DNA from: Hermatobates lingyangjiaoensis
Lineage: Eukaryota; Arthropoda; Insecta; Hemiptera; Hermatobatidae
Length of the DNA stretch: 64,000 bases
Reading direction: 5' to 3'
Assembly (NCBI GenBank): GCA_026182355.1
Contig: JAPFBL010000223.1
Location: 651,001 to 715,000, forward strand
Positions within the stretch are counted from its first letter, which is position 1; every line of letters starts with the position of its first letter. Shown one piece after another: positions 10,833 to 23,853 of the stretch. A program made the translations under genes and the position numbers. The notes under the pieces are model-generated. The model ran no database searches and was not told where the DNA came from. It saw only the letters and a list, made by a program, of their open reading frames with translations.

Positions 10833-11472
10833 CTGGCCAACAACAAAAAAATTTTCTCATGGTGCCTAAGATGTTTTAAATTTGTAAAACATTTAAATAA
10901 ATTTAATTAGTTTTAAATACCTAATTTAAGGGCGCTGATTCCAGAAATGCAGTTTTTTTTATCAGGTCTAGTTTTTCTGCTATGGTATACTCCTCTCTGT
11001 AGGAAGGCGATAGCTAAAATAAAGGCAGGCAAATCGAAGAAACAATAATTTTATTTAACTTTAAGAAAAATATTCAATAATCACACCATAATATTAGCAA
11101 TGCGTATACAATACATTTGGATTTCAAGGTATTGCAAAACACATTTGGTTTGTTTAGCAAAGTCGCCTAGGAGATGATATAGCCATACTTAATTTTTGCT
11201 CCAAAAACCATCAACACAAGTAAAATAATGACTTTTACTTTAAGTTTGTGATGTTATAATCATTTAACATAGATCTCAATAATAACTTACAATTGTATTT
11301 ATGGCGTTAGAATGTATTTAGAAATACGCCTAATTATAAGGTAAAAAAAGTTATAGAATAGCAAATAGCTCAATGGCTTGACTTGAAGGGAAACAATTAT
11401 TCTGATTTTCAGGATCAGCGCTCCTAAAGTAATCTATATTTAAATTTTAGTACCAAAAAATGTGTTGGCCAG
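10833..11472. mobile_element. Small inverted-repeat element beside the 48-bp minisatellite
   Basis: CTGGCCAACA at the left end and TGTTGGCCAG at the right are inverted copies. A second inverted pair lies inside (ggcgctgat near 10,932; atcagcgct near 11,413). No ORF is seen. The minisatellite begins about 30 bases after the right end. Confidence 0.55.
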
Positions 11473-11503
11473 AATCATCAATGATGTGCCATCAGGAAGA
11501 GCA

Positions 11504-12515
11504 GGCAAAGAATATGAGATAAAACGTTAAATCTATTCAGTATCCGTCCCAAGCAAAGAATAAGAGATAAAACGTTAAATCTATTCAGTATCCGTCCCAA
11601 GCAAAGAATAAGAGATAAAACGTTAAATCTATTCAGTATCCGTCCCAAGCAAAGAATATGAGATAAAACGATAAATCTATTCAGTATCCGTCCCAAGCAA
11701 AGAATAAGAGATAAAACGTTAAATCTATTCAGTATCCGTCCCAAGCAAAGAATAAGAGATAAAACGTTAAATCTATTCAGTATCCGTCCCAAGCAAAGAA
11801 TATGAGATAAAACGATAAATCTATTCAGTATCCGTCCCAAGCAAAGAATAAGAGATAAAACGTTAAATCTATTCAGTATCCGTCCCAAGCAAAGAATATG
11901 AGATAAAACGTTAAATCTATTCAGTATCCGTCCCAAGCAAAGAATAACAGATAAAACGTTAAATCTATTCAGTATCCGTCCCAAGCAAAGAATAACAGAT
12001 AAAACGATAAATCTATTCAGTATCCGTCCCAAGCAAAGAATAACAGATAAAACGTTAAATCTATTCAGTATCCGTCCCAAGCAAAGAATAACAGATAAAA
12101 CGTTAAATCTATTCAGTATCCGTCCCAAGCAAAGAATATGAGATAAAACGTTAAATCTATTCAGTATCCGTCCCAAGCAAAGAATAACAGATAAAACGTT
12201 AAATCTATTCAGTATCCGTCCCAAGCAAGAATAACAGATAAAACGATAAATCTATTCAGTATCCGTCCCAAGCAAAGAATAACAGATAAAACGTTAAATC
12301 TATTCAGTATCCGTCCCAAGCAAAGAATAACAGATAAAACGTTAAATCTATTCAGTATCCGTCCCAAGCAAAGAATAACAGATAAAACGATAAATCTATT
12401 CAGTATCCGTCCCAAGCAAAGAATAAGAGATAAAACGTTAAATCTATTCAGTATCCGTCCCAAGCAAAGAATATGAGATAAAACGTTAAATCTATTCAGT
12501 ATCCATCCCAAGCAA
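11504..12515. repeat. 48-bp minisatellite, about 21 units
   Basis: The unit runs from caaagaata to cgtcccaag and varies at two places only: AAGAG/ATGAG/AACAG and CGTT/CGAT. Units 2-4 equal units 5-7, and units 9-13 equal units 14-18, so it has expanded in blocks. One unit (near 12,226) lacks a base. Because 48 is divisible by three, the minus strand stays open as a 16-residue repeat; this is taken as coincidence. It is flanked by unrelated AT-rich DNA. Confidence 0.95.
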
Positions 12516-12715
12516 AAACCGCATATGATAAAGCTGTTAGACAATACGAGCAGCTTAATCTTAAACATAGAGCTCGGATTTATAAACGAGTTTGATTGAA
12601 TGTAACCATCATTGTCTATTATCTTTTCTGTTTAACTCATAAAAAGTCTCTTTGTTCAACTGCACCTGTGTTTTTCAAGCTCTTTTGAGACGTGGCATCC
12701 GAAAATTGTATTTTA

Positions 12716-13290
12716 CAGTCAGTGGCATAGCAAGGAGGGGGGGGGGGGTTAAACATGCCAGGAGCCGACATTTTGAGGAAATAAAAATAGAAAATAGAAA
12801 AAAATTAAAACAAAAAGTTAACAACAAAAAATTTTTTAAACCAAAATCAGTTTTTAAGGACGTAATTGTTTTTATGTTTTATTTGTGTAATACTATTGTT
12901 AAAATAATTTTCAACTGTAATATATGCAAAATAAAAAAATAAATTTATTTTAGATTTTTCAAAACTAGGTTTTTTAATGTGGTTGAAAATATATTATATT
13001 TATTTGTGTAGCCAGTTAAATAATTCAACATTTTTTTTAATATTTTCAATTACTCGTTTTTGTTTTCAAAAATGGAAACATTTACAAAACAAATACAAAC
13101 AAACACTACTTACTACATTTACAAAAATGTGGAAGAGTACTGTAATAAGATGTAAGTCCGGGTCTAATGACAGTAGTGTAAATTAGATCCTCGATTGTAA
13201 CCCCCATAAGAATAATTATTTATAGGACGCCCTGGAGTTTTGAATGTGAACGGATTATCAATTTGCCAGTGTGTGTGGGGGGGGGGGGGG
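12716..13290. mobile_element. Dispersed element, copy 2
   Basis: It begins at CAGTGGCATAGCAAGG followed by a G run (12,736-12,748), and from gacattttgagg onward resembles 2,733-3,055. The similarity fades after gtgtagccagtta. A second poly-G run lies at 13,278-13,292. The CAGTGGC-TAGC start resembles termini of cut-and-paste DNA transposons; no transposase is present. Confidence 0.55.
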
Positions 13291-13299
13291 GGTCATTTT

Positions 13300-14820
13300 A
13301 CAACTCCTCGGATAAAAAAGTAGTCAAAAAATCAATCTGGACAACAGCCCTATATATAAGACTAAACTTCGTTTTAAACAAGTATCAATTACATCCTGTC
13401 TCTATTTATTCTGTCGCATTACCATTTAGCGTAAAAAAAATTATTCCCTCAAAAAACCAGCCTCAGAGGGCTGGGAAGTCTCTCAAGAGCCCTCAGCCTA
13501 TCAAAAAAAAAAAATTAGTATTGCAATCTCTTTCATCTGTAAATGTTTTCAACTTTTTCTTTAGACATAATGACTCTTCAGATATTAATATCTATAAATT
13601 GTATTGATACTTTAAATTGTCAAACAAAATTGTAGCTTTTCAAACATATAAATTCCAAAGAATCGATTTCAGTATCAGAGATTCAATTAAAATTCTCCGA
13701 TTTTGTTTTGATAGCTGACAAAGTTGGGATATTTCAGATTATCGATTCCGAGTACTCGTCCAATAGCTACTGAGAATGTTATAAAATCAGTCCTTTCAAT
13801 GGATAAGTATTGATGGCTCAGCCTGTTATCAGTGTCTTATTATTTTCAATGACAGGATGATTTCAGACAAATGATTATATATTGTGGAAGGAGTTTATAC
13901 CATCTGCTGCATTCTACGCTATCATAGAATAACCCCCATATACCAATTACATTAATTGCCAAATGTATTAATTTCTATTATTATATTAACTTTATTTCTT
14001 CTTAAAAGTATATTTTTTTACAGTATATTTAATTCAGTAAACAAAAAGCAAATTCGATGATTCGATGATAATCAATAATGGTGATTGATTGCATATCATT
14101 TCATTATCAAGTACTTTGCTACTGAAGTTAATATTATCAGTATTTCAATACTCTATCACAGATGGCAGCACCGTCACAAACAGAATCAGTTAATCATAAT
14201 TCCTCAATTAGATTCTATTACACATTATTACATTGCATTATTATTCTACGTACAAAGACACTTTTATTGTCACTACAATTTTATCTATTGTAGTCTATTG
14301 TGGTTTTTACGTAAAAAAAAAATAGTTTTTGACTTTCATGGATTGGATGATACACTTATTCCTGTTCGAATGTATTTAATTTCTTCCAATATCAACTTTC
14401 CTTTTAATTGATATTTATGTCTCTTTAGTAAACATTTAAACTTATAATCAAATCGATTGTATAAACATTGCAATTTGTAAATATCTCTATTTAATTTTAT
14501 TCTTAGTCATAAAATTCTCTGAGTAGAATTAAATCATTCTTGCTTCATTAATTTACTATATCGTTTAATATAAATCAATAAATACCATTTTTTACAAGAA
14601 GTTCCTACAATAATTAAACTAAGTTTGACAATGCAACTTTTCACTGTTGTCCTATAACAGTATTATTTTTGAACAGGTATGTAATTATTGAAGTTTATGG
14701 TCACACATGAAGTACGAGTATACAACTTTATTTCATTGAACAGCTAAAACTTAATATACACATTCAGATCCAACAAAACATAATATTATTATGTAGTCTG
14801 TTTACAGATTAATCATTAAA
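13300..14820. other. AT-rich intergenic DNA, nothing recognised
   Basis: No exon-like segment, repeat array or mobile element end can be supported. Open frames are short and compositionally random. Confidence 0.4.
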
Positions 14821-14825
14821 CCAAT

Positions 14826-15053
14826 CATCAAACCACAATATGAAACAGAAAAACAAGACTAAAATCTTTCAACCGTAACAAACCGTCTTTGTCAGAGTCA
14901 AAAACCCAACTAGTTGGTCAAAAAAAACTCAGTTGGGTTTTTGACTCTGACGAAGACCGCTTGTTACGGTTAAAAGATCTTAGTTTTGTTTTCCCATTTC
15001 ATATTGTGGTTTAATATTAATTGTTATTTCACGTGTTTATGTGAAATCTTTTT
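14826..15053. repeat. Family C fold-back
   Basis: Two inverted family C arms (atcaaaccacaatatgaaa... and ...tttcatattgtggttt) meet at an aactcag/actagttgg loop. The plus-strand arm carries CTGACGA-A-GACCGC...CGGTT followed by AAAAGATCTT, so the G of GAAA has become A. The arm ends in the shared tgttatttcacgtgtttatg tail. Confidence 0.75.
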
Positions 15054-17240
15054 ATTAATCATTAAATGAACACATTATCTTGATATCTTTATACATATTT
15101 TTCTATGACTACTTACATGTTTGTTATGCATTCACAAAATGCTTTATTGATATTAATTCAGGTTGACATTAGCAAGGTTTTAGATGGATAAAATTTTTTG
15201 TTGGTCAAAAATGAATATCAGAATGGTGACATATTACTTTTTTACTTTTTCCCTCCGTTCGTTTACATTGTGATTAGTCTGCCTGTTTATCAATGGCAGT
15301 TTACTAACAAAAAATTATACTGAACCAATTTTCAGTAAATACCATTTATTAGTTTATCTATATGTATGCTATGTTATAAATTTTTATAACATAACAAACT
15401 TTTAAGAAAAACACAAGCAGTGTAAAGGTAAATACTTAAATACAGACAGCAAGCAAGAATAGGTTATTTTTTCCTTCAAAGCAGTCTATACAATTTATTT
15501 ACCCAGAGTATTAACTGTGTTAATTAAATTTTATCCTAATAAATCAATAAATAAATTTAGTTAAATTAAATAAATGCAGTTTATTTACCTATGGCACCCG
15601 TTTAACAACGTTAAACGTTGTTAATGGGTAAATGACAATACATTGCCATGTATTGTTTTGTTTGACCAAAATGTATTTATACAAAAGCCTTTATTATTTC
15701 GTAACGAATTTGTTATAAACCCTTTGTCAAGCAATTAATACAATTTATATAATACTAATAAACAGCAGCAGGTTTCATGTGTTGATTCAAACTCTACTTA
15801 ACAATGCTTAAACAATTAGTATTTAATTATAAAAGAGTTTTAAAAATAAAACATATCTTTAAGCAATGATATTTGTATAGTTAAGATTCTTGAAAAGGTT
15901 TATTTTACAAATCATTTTCTATGAAAAAAGCCGAAATTGAAATATAGGTTAAAATTGGAGGTTTCGTTTGTACACAAATACAACAACAAAGATAATTGAT
16001 TATTTCGATATTAAGTTAATAATAGGTGAAAAAGTAAATTGATAGTTTTTTTGTAAAATAACTACTTTTACTGTTACTTGAGGTTGATTAAATTTATTTT
16101 TAATAGAAATATGGGGGTTTTTAGCTTCATAGAAACAAAACTTCGATCATTAATGGTCTTCAGATCATAAGATCCACCAAAAACATGGCACTTTCAAAAC
16201 GCTTTAACGAAATAGTAAACTGTTTGAGTGAACGCCAAATTTTCTTCCCACTAAACTACTAAACTTCATTCACGCACTTCTCTATCCTTTCACAATTGGT
16301 TTAAAATATATGTAAGTTTCTCATCCACCAAATTAGTTGTCATGATTAAATTAAGCTGCAAATTATAAAATGTATTTTATAATTACTTATAAAATGAGCG
16401 CAGATTTCTTATTTAATATAATAATAATTATACCGGAGTGTCAGATTACAATCAATTTGTGCTAATAATTTTAATGAATTTAAACAAACTTCGTGATGGC
16501 ACAGTACTACTTTAATCATTCGAAATAAAAAGTTTTGAAATATGATTCATATAACATGGTGATAAAAATGTGTATGTAACATGATAGCATTCTTGATTTT
16601 AAAAAGGTAAAATTGTAAAGGAAAATTATTTATAATTAATGATGATTTTAACTCTCTGTTGAATCAAATATATGTTATTATTCTTTTTATATGAAATCAA
16701 TGTATGCTAACGTTATTTCCAAGGATCTAGTAGAATTCCAGGAACAGCTAATGCTGTAAATGAATATCCATTGTAGATATTTCGAATTTATTAAAATTAT
16801 CTTATTAAATTATCTTATTATTTATTAAAATTCGAATTTATTATCCATATTGTTTATTAAAACTTAGTTCCTCATTTTATTTATTTAAATGTTTTTGTGC
16901 AGTTATTTTTACTATAAAAATTGGCCTTACTTAACTTAAGACAACCATCATTCAGTGATTTGTTGAATCCGTCCGATATGTGTTTTTGAAAAATGTATAT
17001 ATAATTTGTCTTCCATTGATATTTTCTCTTTAATTATATAACATGGAGTTATTCATGGAAGGATGCATTTTTAAAAGATAATGAAGACGCTTCTGTATTC
17101 TATGTATGGTAATTAAAACAACAGAAACTTTAAGACATTGTTTTAAATAAATTATTAGCAGAAATAAAAAAAACAGTGTTAATGGCAGGGGAAGGGGAGC
17201 CAAACTATGGTGGTCTATGCCTGGAAAATAGACCACCAAG
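15054..17240. other. AT-rich intergenic DNA with one short palindrome
   Basis: At 15,603-15,621 a perfect palindrome (aacaacgtt-a-aacgttgtt) sits between two inverted tttaccca-like segments and may be a decayed miniature element. Nothing else is recognised. Confidence 0.4.
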
Positions 17241-17249
17241 TGGGCCCTT

Positions 17250-17790
17250 TTTGCCTACCCCGGGTGACCTAGACCTACCCTAAGGAAAATCTACCCGACC
17301 TCTCCATAAAGATCAGCCGATTTTGCCACTCAAGTTCCTTTAATTTATCTTCCCCAATAATACCACCACCAAGCATATACAACCTAAGTAGGCTTAGTAC
17401 AGGACTGTTAGCCACATGGTTGACATGGGTTTCATCCTCTTCGCCGCACTTTTGGCAGACTGCGCTGCTATCTAAGCCCATAATACTTAAATATCTTCTA
17501 CAGTGACCGGTGAGAACTCGTATGAGATTCCTCACCCAGTTCTACCGAGTCCTAGAGAAAAATTCCTATTTTTAACAGTGCAGCTCAAAATAAAAACTTG
17601 GCCTGCCTGTTGCCTGAACAATTCAGTCAACTCATCTTCAACCTTTGCTGCAGCTAGACATTTACAAGATGTCAAACACTAGGAACGCAGGGTGGAAACG
17701 CTGCTTTTGGCCCTACAAAGGGCCTTTCAGCAACGATTTTGGCGAGTGAGTCCTCCATTTCATTACCCGAAACCCATATTAATCTAACTG
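17250..17790 (-). pseudogene. Non-LTR retrotransposon fragment: RNase H end and C-terminal region
   Basis: On the minus strand a segment reads RLIWVSGNEMEDSLAKIVAE, resembling the end of the RNase H domain found in several LINE clades. After stops and frameshifts, an 86-residue open frame (17,535-17,275) reads RNLIRVLTGHCRRYLSIMGL then CQKCGEEDETHVNHV, the typical C-terminal zinc-finger-like region that follows RNase H in such elements. Internal stops make it a dead copy. Upstream reverse transcriptase is absent. Confidence 0.75.
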
Positions 17791-18389
17791 GTTTAGTATG
17801 AGATACAAAAAAAAATATTTATGAACTGTACTGTGGTACTGAACTAAACCAAAACATATATATCAGAATCAATAATCATAGTCACCATGAGTGATTATGA
17901 AAACTGTTAAACAAAATAAAATATTTATATGAAAAAATAAACTGAAAAATATATGAACACTGTTACTGAGTAGTCTGGTAGATTTCGCTTTCTGGTTGCA
18001 TCTTACTGGAAGCATACTTTCAACAGGCCGACTCGCTTAACTAAGCCCTCGTTAGGCAAGAAACTTGTTAGGTAAGAACTGGCTGTATATGAATACAAGA
18101 ATCGCAATTTGAGAATTTACTTACTACCTATATATTTATTTAAACATATATTTATTTAAACTGAAATGCTCAAATATGAAAATTACTTTGTGTTAAGTTC
18201 ATACACAAACTATGACCATTCAAAAGCTCACGAATTCTAGTTCATTTGAAACTTCTTAATCAAAGATCATAGTGACAAGTCAAGAAATGTTTAAATTTAA
18301 TATTTTAAATCTTAAAATATAAACTTCATCATTAAACCAAATTAACTATTTATTTCTAACGTAGTGTAATCAGTTATTATGTGTTATTT
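17791..18389. other. Intergenic, nothing recognised
   Basis: AT-rich sequence without exon-like or repeat structure. Confidence 0.35.
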
Positions 18390-18645
18390 ACTCATTGTAG
18401 GGTAAAAAGCTAATGAAATGGTCTCCACAAATAAAAATTTAATGGTATAAACAACGCGTTTCGGACACGTAGTGTTCTTCCTCAGGCATTAACTAAAAAA
18501 TACAATGTCATCAGAGAGTTATCTATAGTACAAAGTAAATATAGTACAAAATAAAAATAAAATAAAATAAGAAAACGAGTTTATACCATTAAATTTTTAT
18601 ATGTGGAGACCATTTCATTAGCATTTTACCCTACAATTAACTGTT
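18390..18645. repeat. Family E fold-back with hammerhead-like motif
   Basis: The outer arms (gtagggtaaaaagctaatga... and its inverse ...cattttaccctac) flank a minus-strand motif: CTGAGGA, A, GAACAC/GTGTCC stem II, GAA, palindrome ACGCGT, T. One mismatch in stem II is seen. Confidence 0.7.
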
Positions 18646-19370
18646 TATATATAACAAATATTTCATATATATATTTCTTTATTTTTTAATAACTCTGACT
18701 AATCATTAGAAACATAAGTTTCACCATATCGAAATGCTGAAGTGTTTCAATTTTAATCATAATTCATAGTTATTTTTTTTACTGCAAATTTCAACATATA
18801 GTTGAATAATATAATCTATAATCAATTTATTGAAAACTGATCTTTAAAGTGTGAAATATTCCTACTGTAATTAGGGGAAAAAATAATATTATTCTTAACA
18901 AAAAAAAGTTAAATTTCCAAAAACACATTATTTATTGGGCATAATTAATTAATGAAGAAAATATATAATAGTATTAAAAATAGATAAAGCTGGAGAGGGG
19001 TTGAAAATTCATGAAATTCTAGAGGTTTATTTATGAATGAGTGAACAAAATGATTTAGTAGTTTTTTTTCTTTTCTTGAAATTCTTGGAACATATGAAGG
19101 GAAGTACAAAGAATAAAAGAAACAAATTAAATTCATAAGATTTGTTACCTTTCTCTATTGAATATTGATTTTCCTTTAAACAGATGAAATGAAAAGTAAC
19201 AACTCATCATAAGTATGGATTTGAAATAAATTCTGATTGGTTGAGCTTGCCAAATAGTTGGTTCAAATATATTTAACTTCACAAACCAAGTGAAGCTAAC
19301 TATTTCATTTTCCATGAAATAGTTCAGTTTTATATTATTCTTTTGATAATTACTGTTTGCCAAAATTCTA
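18646..19370. other. Intergenic, nothing recognised
   Basis: AT-rich; short open frames on the minus strand have no recognisable domain. Confidence 0.35.
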
Positions 19371-19891
19371 ATAAGATAAATATATATCTGTAAATTCCAT
19401 TAAGACAATGAAGGTCAGAATTAAGAATAGATAATATTATTTTTCATTATTTTTCTTTCTTATTGAGGTTTCGTCTAGCTTCAATAATGCAGTTAATGGG
19501 TTAGTTCCACTGAGGTTAGTAATATTAGAATTAGTAATAATACATTCCGTCATACCTCGTAAAGTCTCTGAAAAGCTCGACCGGTTTCGGGTCCGCCTGG
19601 ATCCCATCTTCAAGAGCACCTAACTGACTGTGAGTGTTGTTTTCCTATAACCTACCTATATATAGCATCTACATTGTGTAATCAGTGTTGTGTGTGTAGT
19701 TAATTTTTTTTCTCCTATTTCTTTAATTGCTTTTTTTTAAAAAAAAACATGCTATAAAACATTGCTATAAAAAAAACATAGCATTTAATGAAATAGGAGA
19801 AAAAAAATTAACTACACACACAACACTGATTACACAATGTAGATGCTATATATAGGTAGGTTATAGGAAAACAACACTCACAGTCAGTTAG

Positions 19892-19940
19892 GTGCTCTTG
19901 AAGATGGGATCCAGGCGGACCCGAAACCGGTCGAGCTTTT
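19892..19940 (+). ncRNA. Hammerhead-like motif, family H
   Basis: GCTC, TTGAAGA, extra T, a GGG(A)TCC/GGACCC stem II, GAA, palindrome ACCGGT, C, then GAGC pairing with GCTC. The first core base is T rather than C. The inverted mate lies at about 19,575-19,620. Confidence 0.45.
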
Positions 19941-20000
19941 CAGAGACTTTACGAGGTATGACGGAATGTATTATTACTAATTCAATAATGCAACACCTTT

Positions 20001-20040
20001 AAGCCGACGTTACGTCCATATTTGTAGACATCATCAGGGC
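20001..20040 (-). ncRNA. Hammerhead-like motif, family D (minus arm)
   Basis: Minus strand: GCC, CTGATGA, extra T, stem II GTCTA...TGGAC, GTA (for GAA), palindrome ACGT, C, GGC pairing with GCC. The mate on the plus strand at 20,148-20,183 keeps GAAACGTC and a perfect stem II but has CTTAAGA in place of CTGATGA, so each arm retains a different half of the core. Confidence 0.45.
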
Positions 20041-20317
20041 TACATTAATACAGAGTTTAGTTACTGTAACATTAAACATAATTATATTACATTATTAATT
20101 ATTTAATTATGTTTAATGTTATAGTAACTAAATTCTGTATTGATGTAGCCCTTAAGATGTCTACAAATATAGACGAAACGTCGGCTTAAAGGTGTTGCAT
20201 TATTGAAGTTAGACCAAACCTCGATAAGAAAGAAAAATAGTGAAAAATAATATTATCTATTCTTAATTCTGACCTTCATTGTCTTATTGGAATTTACAGA
20301 TATATATTTATCTTATT

Positions 20318-21409
20318 ATAATTTTAAATATAAGTGGTCGAGATTGGAAAACATTCGATAATATTGTTTTTTCTATTATAATTAATAAATATATAATAGA
20401 CATAAACCATGTTTCATTAAAAACATTTTATTGAATATTTATTATTATTATATTATTCGTTCAAACATACTGAAAAAAGGAAACGAGATTGAATGAGTAA
20501 AACTAAGCAATAAAATTATTCTAAAAAACAAATTTGATTTTTAGTTATTTATTTTATATTAATTCAATGAATGCAGTACAAAAGTTATTCAATAATCTTA
20601 CAAAGAAAAATGTACCTTTATGTTTATTTTAAAATAGAAAAGTTATTTTTTTCTAAAAAAAAATTATAATCAAATGATTACATTTTCACTTCACCCTTAT
20701 CAACTGGTCCAAAGCTAAATCAACATTGAATAGAGAAAACTACAAACTGCTAGGAATCTATTTTGTTGAATTCACCTTAACTGCTTCTCTCTATGCATCA
20801 ACTAGATGATAGATAATAAATCTATGATGAAAAAAGATAAAAAAATAGAATCTGCCATAGAACCGTAAGTGTGTAAACTATAAAAGTTACTGTTTTCTCA
20901 GTGTCACAGTAACAATAAACTCAGGTCTTTATTGTTAACATTACATAAATCTTTGATGAATATTATCATTACATTATCAAAATAAAATGATAATTATTAA
21001 TTTTTTTTAGAAATTAAATAAAGTTCTGTTTTTTTTTCAACTCTATATTGTCGTTTATTAGTTTTATGAAATATGTATAACTACGGCTTTTTTTATTTTA
21101 GATGACGTTGAATTACAAATATACATATTAAATATATTGTTTTAATATTGATATTAATAAAAAATGTTTTAAGTAAATTATTTATGTGTATATTACTTGA
21201 TTTTCTTGTTGTGTCAATCAAATATGTAAAACCTGTCTCTGAATGTAAATCATTGGTGTCACAATTTTGGTTTTTGTATTTTAAATGGCTTTAACAAATA
21301 ATTAACTTACAAAAATTATAAATGTTCCTATTTTTTTTTTACACTTTACTTTTGTGATGTGTGACAAGGCAAGAAAATTATTCATGCATTTCGTCATTAC
21401 CACAGAGGT
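20318..21409. other. Intergenic, nothing recognised
   Basis: AT-rich sequence without supported features. Confidence 0.35.
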
Positions 21410-21655
21410 TAGTATTATTAATATTAAAAATATAATATACCGTTTTACCTAGTATACTACTGCTGAAGCTCTGTAAAAAAAAAAAAAAAAAAAAAACTAG
21501 GCAGCATTGGGAAAGTAGGTAGGTTATATAATAAGAAAGGTAGGACTCCTTAGATCATTTCTTGTTGAAGATGGGTGACACCCGAAACCGGTCAGAGAGC
21601 TTCAGTAGCAGTGTACGAGGTAAGACGGTATATTATAGTTTTAATATTAACAAGA
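21410..21655. repeat. Family H fold-back with poly(A) tract
   Basis: The left arm (ttaatattaaaaatataa...gctgaagctctg) is inverted at the right (cagagagcttcagtagcag...gttttaatattaa). A run of about 23 A lies at 21,477-21,499. The plus strand at 21,562-21,600 holds TTGAAGA-T-GGGTGACACCC-GAA-ACCGGT-C, with a perfect four-base-pair stem II. Confidence 0.75.
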
Positions 21656-22039
21656 AAATTATGTTTCGATTTTTCTAAATGTTGATATGCCGAACTGAAT
21701 AGGTTCGCTGTCACTGGTCTAGGTGTTTAAAGCTCCAGTAAGGAGGTTCTCGTGTATGAATATGAGTGAAAGATTTATAACTGCTTGCTTACTAATGCCC
21801 GTCCTAACTGCTTGGTCATTAGAAGACATTCTGACCAGTAAAGATGGGATTCCGCATAGAGTTGGTCGTCATACTGAGATCAAGCTCTACTATATACAAT
21901 CAGTACATTCAAATTCTCAAGTTTTCTTAAAAAGTACTAATTAAAAAATTAATTTAACTAGTATTGAAAAAAAGAGGAAAATTTATTTGAATTTGAATTT
22001 TTATAGAAAAAAAGGATTAAAAACATAATGTACTATCTA
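21656..22039. other. Intergenic, nothing recognised
   Basis: A 73-codon plus-strand open frame (21,723-21,944) includes LTAWSLEDILTSKDGIPHRV but has no family match and no gene context. Confidence 0.3.
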
Positions 22040-22041
22040 TA

Positions 22042-22456
22042 CCGGGGTTGGAGAACCTTTCTTGGAGTAAAAGTCATTTTAGCACTGTCCACTTCCCCAA
22101 AAGGTCACTTTTGAATGGATAAGCAAATTCTTATATAATAGTTATATTGTAAAATATTTAAATCTATCATTATATTATTCGATTAATGCATCTATAACTG
22201 TTTTGAATTTGTCAAAAGATTCAGCAGTGTCCTCATTGCCTTCGTTTATTATCTCTGTTAACTGAGGAAAATCATTTTCTAAAAGCTTAGACTTTTCAAG
22301 TAATGATTAATAAATAACCTTTTACATAAATACAAGACTATTTTGTCTTTATTACCAGAATTCTAACTCTATATATTTTAAAACATTTTTCTCAACAAAC
22401 CGCAGAAAGCTATACTCCATGATTTAAAAGGCCACAGGTTCCTCACCCCTCATCTA
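22042..22456. mobile_element. Probable hAT-type element
   Basis: CGGGGTTGGAGAACCTTTC at the left and CACAGGTTCCTCACCCCT at the right are an imperfect inverted pair of the CAGGGGT-GAACCT type. The flanking eights (tatctata and catctatt) match at six positions. No transposase is visible. Confidence 0.55.
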
Positions 22457-23599
22457 TTCTTACAGATTAAATTCGACTCATAGTTGAATTCACTATTTCC
22501 TGAATTTTTATTAATTCATGGGGATTTTTTACTTTCGTTTAGATAAAATTAAATTTTACTTAATTCAATTAAACTGTAAATATTATCTATAACTACTGTA
22601 CATAAATTAACATGTATTGCATAAGACTTTCACAAAAAAAAAGAAATTTTAGCCTAAAATCTTTTAGTAAAAAGTTGTGTTATTTTTGAGACATTTGTTT
22701 TCCACGAATATAATGTTAATCCTCTAATTTGTATAAAATTATCAATTTCATTGATACATTATTTGATGAAAATTTATATTTCAACTTGATTTTAAATTAT
22801 ATACATTTAAATTTGTATTTTTAATAATTTTAATGTAAACTATAGCTATATATGTATATTCATTAGTGCATTTTCGTGATGTGCCTATGTATTTAAGTAC
22901 AGAATCTTAATGTTTGAGTTCATTATTTATTATTTATTTGTATATGAAATAAGGAGACACTAGTAAATTGATTCGGTTCTATGTTTTCTTCTATTATGAT
23001 CTACCTTCCATAAAGAAAACCATACATACAGTCAAAGCAAATGACTGTATGTGTTTTACTTAGACAACTAAGTCTATGTACTTAGGCAAAGTATCTAAAA
23101 ATATTAATTTCTTTCCAAAATGTCAGGTAGATTATAAAAAGTAAATTTACAGCCGAATGACACTTAGATAAATTTTTTCTATTTTCAACCACCTACCATG
23201 TATTAACAACTTTTTGAATAATTCAAACAAAATTATTTATTAGAAGCCATTTTGTTTAGTCAACTCATTTTTACTTTATTAGCTATTGAAACGATTGTTT
23301 TTTTAGAAACTTTATTAAATTTGTATTTTTTTGTATATTTTGTATAATTAAGATTAATGAATTACCTAAAGGTATGATAATACATTGAAGATAATAATAT
23401 ACGTAATAAATGTATTGTTTTTTTAATAATATTAATGAATTATGTATGAATTTTCAATAAATAACTATATTTAAATTTATTTTTGTTATTCTTCGAAATT
23501 AGCAATCCTTCAATTTAGCAGTAGTATATAATTTTAGTATTTTTTTTTATTGTTTAAATCGATCCTTAGCTGGTGATAACGTCAGCCGTTTACCTGCTA
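22457..23599. other. Intergenic, nothing recognised
   Basis: AT-rich sequence without supported features. Confidence 0.35.
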
Positions 23600-23853
23600 T
23601 TTGGTTGATCGGTGATTCTACAGATTCTGCATTGGGAGTCCTAAATTTTGCCTAACTCAAGAGCATTTCGAGTAAGGATCTTTAACGAGTACTTGACATC
23701 GTACAGAATCAGGACCGATGGCTTAACGTCCTCTCCGAGGAACGATGTACTCAGATTTATTCACCTCCCGCGTAAGTAAATCGAGGGCCAGGTGGGGATT
23801 GAACCCGGACTTCCAGCCCAGAGGCGAGTACCACTGAGCTAACCTGACCCTCA
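23600..23853 (-). repeat. tRNA-derived SINE, copy 1
   Basis: Minus strand: the head GGTTAGCTCAGTGGTA is an A box, and CCGGGTTCAATCCCCAC a B box. The body (gggaggtgaataaatctgag, cctcggagagg, gttaaagatcc, ttaggcaaaatttaggac) is shared with copies at 31.67-31.92 kb and 46.99-47.23 kb. The tRNA-like head is followed by an unrelated body, as in tRNA-derived SINEs. Confidence 0.85.

Larger units (their letters stand above)
19371..20317. repeat. Large inverted repeat (about 0.95 kb) with a nested palindrome
   Basis: The left arm runs from 19,371 to about 19,740, and the right arm, its inverse, ends at 20,317. The match covers the outer tgtaaattcca/tggaatttaca segments, the gacggaatgtattattac segments and the central aattaactacacacac segments. 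The right arm is longer because a second palindromic element (about 19,985-20,206, gcaacacctttaagccgacg and its inverse) is inserted in it. Both carry hammerhead-like motifs (families H and D). Confidence 0.85.

Noticed and set aside
11478..12568. Two minus-strand ORFs of 16-residue repeats (LGRILNRFNVLSVILC)
   Set aside because: They are the 48-bp minisatellite read in the one open frame; 48 is divisible by three, so openness is expected. No start context, splice sites or flanking domain.
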